Of a stretch of DNA of 39,980 nucleotides, positions 1 through 7,376 are shown in pieces (position 1 is the first letter of the stretch; every line of letters starts with the position of its first letter). The notes under the pieces were generated by a model. That model did not search any database. It was given only the letters and a program-made list of their open reading frames with translations, and was not told the DNA's origin. Both the position numbers and the translations under genes were made by a program. Source of the stretch: Planctomycetota bacterium (lineage in GTDB: Bacteria; Planctomycetota; Planctomycetia; Pirellulales; Pirellulaceae). Where the stretch lies: assembly GCA_017303505.1 (NCBI GenBank), contig JAFLCP010000065.1, forward strand, positions 1-39,980, given 5' to 3'.

Positions 1-202
1 ATTTGTGGTCAGTATTTGCTATCAAATGGCAAAGAGGGGAAACGACATGGACTTGCCGTTCCGTGTGGCGAAAATCCCAATAAAACAGAGCACATCAGCC
101 GATATCCCCAACGGCAGTGCATTTTGTAGGAAGATCGATGGGGAAGTCGCGCCAGATGGGGCCGACAAATTGGGCGGAGTGTGCAGATGACAAGGAGGTA
201 TA

Positions 203-362
203 CATGGTGCCAGGCACCACGATGGAGATTCCTCGATTTGCTAGCGTTTCGTCTGCGGCAATACAGGGTGCCAGGCACCCTGTGGAGAGCGATTTGCTAG
301 CAAAAGGGAAAAAATAGTGCCAGGCACCCGGTTTTGGGCAAGGTGTCAGGCACCCTGTGGGG
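203..362. repeat. cluster of GTGCCAGGCAC palindromic repeats
   Basis: Four copies of an interrupted palindrome built on GTGCC-A-GGCAC lie at about 206-218, 266-282, 315-329 and 341-357; the last has one change (GTGTCAGGCAC). Copies 2 and 4 continue into CCTGTGGGGA/CCTGTGGAGA. The hexamer GCTAGC recurs beside them (about 240 and 296). The same motif pair reappears at 32250-32710, so this is a dispersed short repeat family and not a single operator. Function is unknown; a REP-like extragenic palindrome is the simplest reading. Confidence 0.8.
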
Positions 363-395
363 ACGGTTTGTGGAGCGGGAAACGTGTACCCCCGA

Positions 396-424
396 TTGTC
401 AGTCTGACTAATTGTTCCTATCGT
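396..424 (+). promoter_or_regulatory. possible sigma70-type promoter of sodA
   Basis: TTGTCA (396-401) and TATCGT (419-424) are separated by 17 bp and would start transcription about 65 bp upstream of the sodA ATG. The -35 matches 5 of 6 consensus bases, the -10 matches 4 of 6. A prediction from sequence only. Confidence 0.35.
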
Positions 425-497
425 GCATCCATAGACAGAACGTCTTAATAACCGCTGAAATTGGACCGGTTTGTCAGAACATATTTGGAGAACCCAC

Positions 498-1121
498 ATG
501 GCCTATACATTGCCCGCCCTGCCTTACGCGTATAACGCTCTTGAACCACACTTCGATGCTCAAACTATGGAAATCCATCATAGCAAGCATCATCAAACCT
601 ATATCACTAAGGTCAACGATGCTTTGGCGGGAACCGAATTTGAAAATCTACCCGTCGAAACACTGATTACCAAACTTGCTAGCATCCCTGAAGCAAAACG
701 TGGGGCCGTTCGAAATAACGGTGGCGGACATGCTAACCACTCACTCTTCTGGACCATCCTCGGCCCTGGTAAAGGTGGAGAACCTACCGGCGCATTGGCT
801 GAAGCTATTCACGCCGCATTCGGTGGCTTCGTCCCTTTCAAAGAACAATTCGCCGCAGCAGCTGTTAATCGATTCGGTAGCGGTTGGGCTTGGTTGGTTG
901 TTCAGCAAGGCAAGCTAGCAATCGTTTCAACGGGCAACCAAGATAGCCCACTCATGGGCAAAGAAATCGCTGGCTGCGAAGGAACACCTGTCCTCGGCTT
1001 GGACGTTTGGGAACACGCTTATTATCTGAAGTTCCAAAACCGTCGTCCTGACTACATCTCTGCTTTCTGGAATGTTGTCGATTGGGATGCTGTTGCAGCG
1101 CGTTTCGCTGCAGCCAAGTAA
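498..1121 (+). CDS. sodA: superoxide dismutase, Mn type
   Basis: Dismutates superoxide to oxygen and hydrogen peroxide, in the cytoplasm since no signal peptide is visible. The 207-residue product has the usual length of bacterial Fe/Mn superoxide dismutases. Metal ligands are visible as H27 (in MEIHHSKHH), H81 ([10 protein letters not shown]), D169 and H173 (DVWEHAYY). The glycine before HANH and Q148 in the GNQDSP segment match manganese enzymes rather than iron enzymes; metal use is inferred from these residues. The start chosen is the ATG at 498, with GGAG eight bases upstream; the open frame extends nine codons further up but the family begins at [11 protein letters not shown] strong intrinsic terminator follows, so it appears to be a single-gene transcript. 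Confidence 0.96.
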   Translation: MAYTLPALPYAYNALEPHFDAQTMEIHHSKHHQTYITKVNDALAGTEFENLPVETLITKLASIPEAKRGAVRNNGGGHANHSLFWTILGPGKGGEPTGALAEAIHAAFGGFVPFKEQFAAAAVNRFGSGWAWLVVQQGKLAIVSTGNQDSPLMGKEIAGCEGTPVLGLDVWEHAYYLKFQNRRPDYISAFWNVVDWDAVAARFAAAK

Positions 1122-1170
1122 CATCTGCGATCTGCCAAACTCATCATTCATCTACATATTGATGTTTATC

Positions 1171-1214
1171 ACGGGCAATGATCTCTTCACAGAGATCGTT
1201 GCCCGTTTCACTTT
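1171..1214 (+). terminator. intrinsic terminator after sodA
   Basis: A 16-bp stem with one G-T wobble (1171-1186 with 1191-1206), a 4-base loop TCAC, then a T-rich tail. It lies 50 bp past the sodA stop codon. Confidence 0.85.
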
Positions 1215-1651
1215 TAATACGCTTTCTATGGGGTTCGTTCTGTAACCCATGAGCTTTTGCCACCAAATGATTCGCTCTTCAATGGTGGCCCAAAAGTGTC
1301 GCTCGCAATTTGTTCAGTTTCCTATTGCGACGAAATTCCTGAACTCCTACTATTCCCGCGCGAAGCTCAAAGTGCCCGCGCATCAAAAAGCGACGATGTC
1401 TTTCTTCTTTCTCCACCGGAGTAAAGTTGCCAACGACTGTCGAAGTCCTGGGCAATATTGCCAGGTCTGTTTGGGTGGTTTGGGATATATTTGCGGATTA
1501 AGTCAATTTTGCCGAGAGTCTATGTCGATAGTGGATTGTGCAGAATTGGATGATTCTCAATCAATGCACTGAGTTTCAGGATGAAGCTCAGAAGGGATAA
1601 ATAAACGAAACGTCGGTGGCTCACCATTTCGCAGAAGAAGGATCTTTTGTC
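1215..1651. other. intergenic region, no gene seen
   Basis: An open frame of 107 codons at 1249-1572 has no Shine-Dalgarno sequence, an atypical Cys/Ser/Arg-rich composition and no recognisable motif, so it is not called. The stretch presumably carries the promoter of the lipoprotein gene that follows, but no convincing -35/-10 pair was found. Confidence 0.5.
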
Positions 1652-3025
1652 ATGCGTTATCGAATTGCAAACATGCGTCATTGGTTGTTGGGCGCCACCG
1701 TGGTGCTAACCATGACTTCCACTGGCTGCCAAAGCGGCTGGAAGATGCCAAGCCCCAACTTGTTTGGTTGGAACAAGAAGCCTGATCCAGCAACGATCGC
1801 TGGAAATGGTCCCTCGGTTTATCCGACAAGCCCTGCCAGTAAATACAATCCAAGCACCATCGCTGGTTCTGCATCCACAGCGCCGACCTCCACAACCCCT
1901 ACCGGAACTCAACCGTCTGCTACAGGCGGTATGAACTCCATGGCCATGGGCTCAAGCTCAATGCCATCTGGCGGTACAGCTGCTGCAGCCAATGGTTATC
2001 GTATGGGCGGCACCAGCGGTGCGACCACCGGTGGCTACACAACTGGTCCCTATTCGACCAATTCCACCATGCCTGCTTCATCACCTTACAACAATACAAC
2101 ACCATCGACAGCAGGTTACGCTTCGACTACCACTCCAACCTCCGGCTATCCAAGTGCTGCTAACCCAAGTTCAGCTAACTTAGGTGCCGCTTATCCTGGC
2201 GCAACTGCCTCGGTTCCTTCCAATCCATACGGTGCATCAAGCCCAAGCACACAACCTGGAATGTCAACCAGTAACATGCCCGGCAGCACTTATGCTCGCT
2301 CCTCCACTGGATTGCCAAATTACGGACCACAAACCGGTGCTATGCCTTCAAGCATGGGCATGCCCAACAATGGCATGTCCGGTTCTGCCGGTGTAGCGAC
2401 TGGCATGCCAAGTTCTGTTTCGTCGATGAGCGGTGGTGTGCCTGCGATGCAAGCCTCACATCAATTGCCAAACAACGGCTTGCCAACCATGCCATCGGCC
2501 ACAACGCCAAACACAGCTATGCCCAACATGGTAGGTGGTGCTCCAGGTTCAATGCCAAGCAGTTACCCAGGCGCTGCGTCTGGTGCTTTGACCGGCTCTT
2601 CAGCTTCGTACCGCATGGCAGATACATCGCCCATGCCAGGCGCCTCGACCAACCCAGCTGCCGCTTATCCATCGGGCTCCTACAACACACAGCCAAGCTA
2701 CGCTCCACCAGCGGGCAGCTATCCAGGCGTTAATCCAAATTCGGCTCCACCAGCCAACGGCATGATGCCTTCGGCTCCACCAGCCGGTTCCGCTAACGTT
2801 CCTGCTGGCTATCGTCCAGGTAGCACTCGGGAGTCAACTTATGACTTCTCGCGTTCAGCACCAGGCACAGCGACCACCGCAGGAGCAAGCAGCGGTATTC
2901 CTCCAATGCCAAGTGTAGGTGGTTCTACCCCAACTCAGTATCCAACCGCACCTCAATACCCAAGCACCTATCCAACAACTGGCACATCTGGTTTGCCAAC
3001 CTACAACGGATCTGTGACTCGATAA
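1652..3025 (+). CDS. low-complexity Ser/Pro/Thr/Gly-rich lipoprotein, unknown function
   Basis: A 457-residue protein with a short basic N-terminus, a hydrophobic segment (about residues 8-20) and a cysteine in the context TSTGCQSG, which reads as a lipobox although the -3 residue is Ser instead of Leu/Val. After about residue 35 almost the whole protein is Ser, Pro, Thr, Gly, Ala, Met, Asn and Tyr, with loosely repeated patterns such as MPS, AYP, YPS and PTSGYP, and probably no globular fold. It is likely an exported, membrane-anchored disordered protein. Start at ATG 1652, preceded by an AGAAGAAGG purine run; the frame is open 12 codons further upstream. A strong terminator follows. No family recognised. 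Confidence 0.75.
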   Translation: MRYRIANMRHWLLGATVVLTMTSTGCQSGWKMPSPNLFGWNKKPDPATIAGNGPSVYPTSPASKYNPSTIAGSASTAPTSTTPTGTQPSATGGMNSMAMGSSSMPSGGTAAAANGYRMGGTSGATTGGYTTGPYSTNSTMPASSPYNNTTPSTAGYASTTTPTSGYPSAANPSSANLGAAYPGATASVPSNPYGASSPSTQPGMSTSNMPGSTYARSSTGLPNYGPQTGAMPSSMGMPNNGMSGSAGVATGMPSSVSSMSGGVPAMQASHQLPNNGLPTMPSATTPNTAMPNMVGGAPGSMPSSYPGAASGALTGSSASYRMADTSPMPGASTNPAAAYPSGSYNTQPSYAPPAGSYPGVNPNSAPPANGMMPSAPPAGSANVPAGYRPGSTRESTYDFSRSAPGTATTAGASSGIPPMPSVGGSTPTQYPTAPQYPSTYPTTGTSGLPTYNGSVTR

Positions 3026-3083
3026 CTTGACACAACAGCAGTGACATCATCAAGTGTCGCTCTTGAAGGATGCAAAAGTCCTT

Positions 3084-3132
3084 AGGGTGATTGGAATATT
3101 CTCTCACGAGATTTTCCAGTCACCCTTTTTTC
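3084..3132 (+). terminator. intrinsic terminator after the lipoprotein gene
   Basis: A 13-bp stem (3084-3096 with 3114-3126) containing one G-T pair is followed by a run of seven T residues. It lies about 60 bp past the stop codon at 3025. Confidence 0.88.
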
Positions 3133-3581
3133 GTGTCCGTTCAAAGCCTCTCTATGTGTCACGAATATTTTGCCTAAGCCTTACAAACGGAACGGGCCCA
3201 TCGCGTCTTCGCGAGTTGTCTAATTTTTGTCCATAGACTTTTTAGGCCTTCACTCCAACCATTCTTCGCGGCTGGATGATCCAGCGCGGCGAGAATCATT
3301 AAAGCCCAAGATTTCCGTTCCGTACGCATCTTGTAGCCTAGTTGGGTCTTTCCCACATGTTCCGCTTAAGTCGCAAGCAGCAATCGCCGAACCGCTCGGC
3401 ATATTTCTGAAAACTTGGGGACTTTTGCAGGACTCTATGGGGAAAAAGTGAATTACTACATTTTCAATGTTCGATAACAGAGAAGCATGGATGTCTACCC
3501 GCCGATCAAACATTACCTCGCAACAAGCTTAGTCAGCTTACCGCAAGAGCGTAGTGAGTTGAGACAAGCAGGATTCCCAAA
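3133..3581. other. intergenic region, no gene seen
   Basis: Short open frames on both strands (for example 3250-3513 minus) lack ribosome binding sites and known motifs. No tandem repeat, RNA gene or clear promoter was recognised. Confidence 0.45.
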
Positions 3582-3827
3582 ATGTCGAAGGCCTATGGAG
3601 CGGTGCTGAGCACGTTGGCTGTCGCCATACTTACCCTACGCGGTGTATTGGCAGATGAAGAAGCCGTGATTGTTCTCCAAGAGTGTTTGACGGGAATGCT
3701 GGTGTTTTACGGGATAGGATTCTTGCTCGGCTTTCTTGCCGAATCAGTTTTAAGGCAATCGGCAGAGAGGCGTTTCCGCGAAGCTGTAACACGTTATTTA
3801 GATGAAAAACAGGCCCGGCAAAAATAA
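3582..3827 (+). CDS. small membrane protein upstream of the sigma factor, unknown
   Basis: An 81-residue protein with two hydrophobic segments (about residues 5-24 and 33-54) joined by an acidic linker containing DEEAV, followed by a charged, mostly basic tail (SAERRFREAV, DEKQARQK). This predicts a two-pass inner membrane protein with a cytoplasmic helical tail. AGGA lies about nine bases before the ATG. It is 135 bp upstream of the FliA-type sigma factor on the same strand, with no terminator seen between them, so the two may be cotranscribed. I do not recognise the family; a link to sigma-factor or flagellar function is guessed from position only. Confidence 0.65.
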   Translation: MSKAYGAVLSTLAVAILTLRGVLADEEAVIVLQECLTGMLVFYGIGFLLGFLAESVLRQSAERRFREAVTRYLDEKQARQK

Positions 3828-3962
3828 GACTGCCGAAGCCCACTTTTATGAATCTTTGACGTAGCTTGAAAAAGGAAATTTGGTTACAGTCCCGCCCGCC
3901 ACAAAATGGTAGGCGGGGTTCAAGGGAATGACCCTTTGCCAGTAATGATCACGGAGGATTGG

Positions 3963-4748
3963 ATGGCAACCACGATCGCACCGGAAGAAGATATCCAGAC
4001 CGTTTGGCAGCGTTATCGGGCGGAACCGAATAACATCGATCTGCGAAATCGTTTGGTCGAACAATATATGCCGTTGGTTCGGTACAACGGCGAACGAATT
4101 TGGGCACGACTTCCTGATGGAGTCGAACTCGATGACTTGATCAGCGCCGGGATCTTCGGCTTGATGGATGCCATCGAAGCGTTCGATATGGAACGCGGTG
4201 TCAAATTCGAAACCTATTGCGTTCCACGTATTCGTGGTGCAATGCTTGACGAGCTTCGAACGATGGACTGGGTTCCACGTCTTGTCCGCAGCAAAGCCAG
4301 CAAGCTCTCCGAAGCGACCAAGCAACTAGAAACGCGCTACGGACGCCAACCCACCGATCAAGAACTTTCCGAACACATGTGCATCAGCATCCAAGAATTG
4401 GAAAAGATGCAAGCCGAAGCCAGCGCTGTGAACCTCGTTAGCCTGAACAAAAAATGGTACGAGACCGACAGCTATAAAGATGTTCGAGAAATCGACATCC
4501 TCGAAGACAAAAAGGGCGAAGACCCCACCAAGCGAATTCAAAAAAATGATCTCATGCGATTGGTCACCAAAGGCCTCAACCGCAACGAACGCTTGATCAT
4601 TATTCTCTACTATTACGAAGAGCTGACCATGAAAGAGATCGGCGCTACGCTCGATCTCAGCGAAAGCCGCGTCAGCCAGATGCACTCGAGCATCGTTTCG
4701 CGCTTACAAGAACAACTGGGCCGCCGTCGCCCTGAGTTTGGTACCTAA
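3963..4748 (+). CDS. fliA: RNA polymerase sigma factor, FliA/sigma-28 family
   Basis: A 261-residue sigma-70 family protein of the FliA/WhiG class, which directs RNA polymerase to flagellar and motility promoters in most bacteria. Region 2 is clear (about residues 36-105: LVEQYMPLVR, then DDLISAGIFGLMDAIEAFD, then FETYCVPRIRGAMLDELR). Region 3 covers about 105-165, and region 4 with its helix-turn-helix about 205-255 (LNRNERLIIILYYYEELTM, then IGATLDLSESRVSQMH). Start chosen at ATG 3963 because GGAGG lies five bases upstream; in-frame ATGs at 3906 and 3945 have poorer context. No flagellar structural gene is near, so the target regulon cannot be read from context. A strong terminator follows. 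Confidence 0.92.
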   Translation: MATTIAPEEDIQTVWQRYRAEPNNIDLRNRLVEQYMPLVRYNGERIWARLPDGVELDDLISAGIFGLMDAIEAFDMERGVKFETYCVPRIRGAMLDELRTMDWVPRLVRSKASKLSEATKQLETRYGRQPTDQELSEHMCISIQELEKMQAEASAVNLVSLNKKWYETDSYKDVREIDILEDKKGEDPTKRIQKNDLMRLVTKGLNRNERLIIILYYYEELTMKEIGATLDLSESRVSQMHSSIVSRLQEQLGRRRPEFGT

Positions 4749-4782
4749 GCGTTTATCTTTTATTCGCTTTAGAATGTTTACT

Positions 4783-4817
4783 AAGGACGTTGTCGCACTC
4801 GCGGCAACGTCCTTTTT
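4783..4817 (+). terminator. intrinsic terminator after fliA
   Basis: A 14-bp stem (4783-4796 with 4801-4814, one G-T pair) with a 4-base loop ACTC and a T tail. It lies 35 bp past the fliA stop, between fliA and the convergent membrane-protein gene. Confidence 0.88.
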
Positions 4818-5019
4818 CTACGCGCGTACATTTAGCCGAACCACACTACGAATGTGGCTCTCACGCTTCAGTTGGTCTGGCAAAACCGATTCAGAAAACG
4901 GCCACAGTGGCAGCCGCACTCAACGAGTCGCTTTGCATCAAGTTGCCCGAGCAATCGATCGTTCGAGTTCGAGACGCTAATTGCATAATTTGTTGGGGAG
5001 CATGTCTTCTGTCCGACTT

Positions 5020-7269
5020 TCACCGCGAGGACAAGATGGTTGACGAGGACCGTATTGTCAACCAACGTTTTGCTCGATGTCGGAGCCATCTTGGGAGTCG
5101 CAAAAAGAATGCGCAGCTGAGAATGGAAATCGGCAATGTGGCGCAGCAGGCATAGAAGAGTTCTTCTCGCAATTGCCAGACGTAGTCGTTAGCCGAAAGA
5201 TGAGGTGCAACTACAACGGTCCGAAGAGCAATGACCACGATAATGCATGCCATACCAAGAACCAGCTTATTCAAGAGTCTGACATGACAATTTTCGAGTA
5301 TTAGCCACAGACTGACTGCTAAGGTCGGATAGGTGAGGATGTGAAAAACGCCCACCCACGATTTCAATTCTGTGAGTGACGTTTTCGCGACCGTTTCCTT
5401 CATGAGCGCGAGCGTCAAGCAGCTTAACGCAAGCCAGAATAGGTAGGAAAGGATGGATGCACTCCATTTTCTCTTCAGCTTGAGCATTCTTGCTAGCTTC
5501 GTTAGCAAGAAAATTAGATAGCCCATCGCAACCAAAACGCAACAGCCAATTCCGATCGCAACCACGGATTCAATCGGCGACAGATTGTCCTGCTGGAGTT
5601 TAACATACAAGACTGCCGTTCCCAGCAGCACAAATACAAGTGGGAGTAGTAGAGCTAACTTAGTCAAGGATGATTTCCAAATTGGAGCGACGCAGCTGAG
5701 AATGATTAGTGTCGTTAGTGCGACGATGCACTGAGCTGAAAGTCGCTCCGAGAAAGAAGGGGCTCCAATCTCCGTTTGGCGTATCGCCATCAAACTCCAA
5801 AGTGGAATGGATAGGGCACAGACTTGAATAACTCGGGGCACATGAAGTTGTAGGCACGCTAGGGTAAAGAGTATGTTCCAAGTAACAAGGCACAACCCAA
5901 GTAACGCAAGTAGACGACGCCAGCCGTCATAAGGGTCAAATTCATCGATGACGGTACCTGATTCTGTGTCAATCTTGAGTATCCGATGTAAATCGTCGGT
6001 CAGGAATAGCGACCGAGACGTATCGTCAAACTCGTGCGGCCAAGTACCAACGGGTTTCCGGTTCTGCGTCCACGTTAAGACGATTTCTGAGGTTTCACGA
6101 TTGCGAATTTCAAATGTGTCTGAAAAACACCCAGCGGACGATAAAAATTTGGATTTGACAATGCCATATAAACGCCCACTTTTGTCAGGAAGACCAGTTA
6201 GCCAGTATTCCGCTGGCGACACTGCGAGATGCTTTCCTGGTCGATCAGGTTCGACCAACACACCTCTCAGGTCACGGAAATGATAAAGCAGCCCACCGAA
6301 TGTTAGGGCCCCCGAATCGGATTGCGACCCGTCTGCCGCGCTAATGGTAAGTGGATGGGCGATAACGGTTTCTGGATCGTCGACATGTCGTATTTCGATG
6401 CGTTCGCCGTCTAAGCTGCGTGATTCGATATAGCCTTGGGTAGTCCCATGAGGGTTGAAGTAATCATCATAGCTCGCAAGCCAACTGGATTGCCAATGAG
6501 CTCCCTCTTCGTCGACTTTATAGAGGGATAACAAATGCCACGAAATTTCAGCTGAAAAGTAAAAGGACAATCCGTATGCTTCAAAACTGGACATTGCTGC
6601 ATTTACGACGAGTGAGTTTTTTCGAATCGAATCAAAGATCTGGTTCGCCGCATCTGCAATGTCCAGTGAAAGAAGCAGGTGGGGCGCTCCGTGGACCTCG
6701 CTGAAATCATGTTCAAACAGTAGTTTGGTTTTCTTTTGGTGTGTACCTTTGAGGATATCGACAGTGAGTAGTTCGTTGTCGTTGGTGAATGCAAAAAAGT
6801 TTCCGTCGACGATGACTCCATATTCAAATGGAAGCCATATGGTTTTAGTCGAGTTGCTTCGAGGATCGAATATCCTAGCCTCGACATCGTTGTTGGCGCG
6901 ATAGAGTAGAGTCTTGTCTTTAAGCAAGACCGGATTGTGACCTGACTTAAGGAGACCCAGGGTTTTGATATGTGTTGCAGTTTCTTTTTCTGTGTCAAAC
7001 AGAAATTCTTGGCAGTTGGAATCGTGGGCCGAATTCCACCGATACGAAAAGTGACGTTGAGGAATGTACTCAACGTGTCGTCCCCACAGTCGATCGTCTA
7101 TGCGAAATAGGTATGAATTGTCCTCAAAAGACGAAGTCCAGGGGCAGTTTCTTGCCATCCAAAGTCCGAAAGAGTAGAGCGGAATGGCTGTCACCACGAC
7201 GACGATCCACAGCGGATATCGCCGCATTCGATAGGCTAACAGCTTAATAGTGTGAAAGAGTTGCTTCAT
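5020..7269 (-). CDS. large polytopic membrane protein, tandem paralogue A, unknown
   Basis: A 749-residue protein. A basic N-terminus (YRMRRYPLW) leads into one membrane segment (about 17-38). A soluble region of about 420 residues follows, rich in beta-like segments with repeated phrases such as LLTVDILKG, IFDPRSNSTK and KIDTESGTVIDEF, as in beta-propeller blades. The C-terminal third (about 455-730) has around nine hydrophobic segments. By the positive-inside rule the soluble region should lie outside the cytoplasm. The protein ends in a basic/serine tail. It has the same architecture and many of the same motifs as the gene just upstream (7377-9605), so the pair arose by duplication. No family recognised and no catalytic motif seen. 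Upstream spacing to the paralogue is 107 bp. Confidence 0.85.
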   Translation of the reverse strand: MKQLFHTIKLLAYRMRRYPLWIVVVVTAIPLYSFGLWMARNCPWTSSFEDNSYLFRIDDRLWGRHVEYIPQRHFSYRWNSAHDSNCQEFLFDTEKETATHIKTLGLLKSGHNPVLLKDKTLLYRANNDVEARIFDPRSNSTKTIWLPFEYGVIVDGNFFAFTNDNELLTVDILKGTHQKKTKLLFEHDFSEVHGAPHLLLSLDIADAANQIFDSIRKNSLVVNAAMSSFEAYGLSFYFSAEISWHLLSLYKVDEEGAHWQSSWLASYDDYFNPHGTTQGYIESRSLDGERIEIRHVDDPETVIAHPLTISAADGSQSDSGALTFGGLLYHFRDLRGVLVEPDRPGKHLAVSPAEYWLTGLPDKSGRLYGIVKSKFLSSAGCFSDTFEIRNRETSEIVLTWTQNRKPVGTWPHEFDDTSRSLFLTDDLHRILKIDTESGTVIDEFDPYDGWRRLLALLGLCLVTWNILFTLACLQLHVPRVIQVCALSIPLWSLMAIRQTEIGAPSFSERLSAQCIVALTTLIILSCVAPIWKSSLTKLALLLPLVFVLLGTAVLYVKLQQDNLSPIESVVAIGIGCCVLVAMGYLIFLLTKLARMLKLKRKWSASILSYLFWLALSCLTLALMKETVAKTSLTELKSWVGVFHILTYPTLAVSLWLILENCHVRLLNKLVLGMACIIVVIALRTVVVAPHLSANDYVWQLREELFYACCATLPISILSCAFFLRLPRWLRHRAKRWLTIRSSSTILSSR

Positions 7270-7376
7270 ATCGGTCTGAGTTTGCTTAACTGAATCACTT
7301 TGGCATTATTTCAGTTTGGGGTAGCCGACATTCGGCGATGGCTCGGTGGAGCGTTTGCATTGGATAGTAGATCAAG

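Larger units (their letters stand above)
1..497. other. intergenic region with repeat cluster upstream of sodA
   Basis: No convincing gene is seen; the short open frames have no recognisable product. The stretch holds the GTGCCAGGCAC repeat cluster (about 203-362, listed separately) and the probable promoter and leader of the superoxide dismutase gene. The window edge cuts whatever lies to the left. Confidence 0.6.

Noticed and set aside
1249-1572. 107-codon open frame after the sodA terminator
   Set aside because: No Shine-Dalgarno sequence, atypical composition and no family resemblance.
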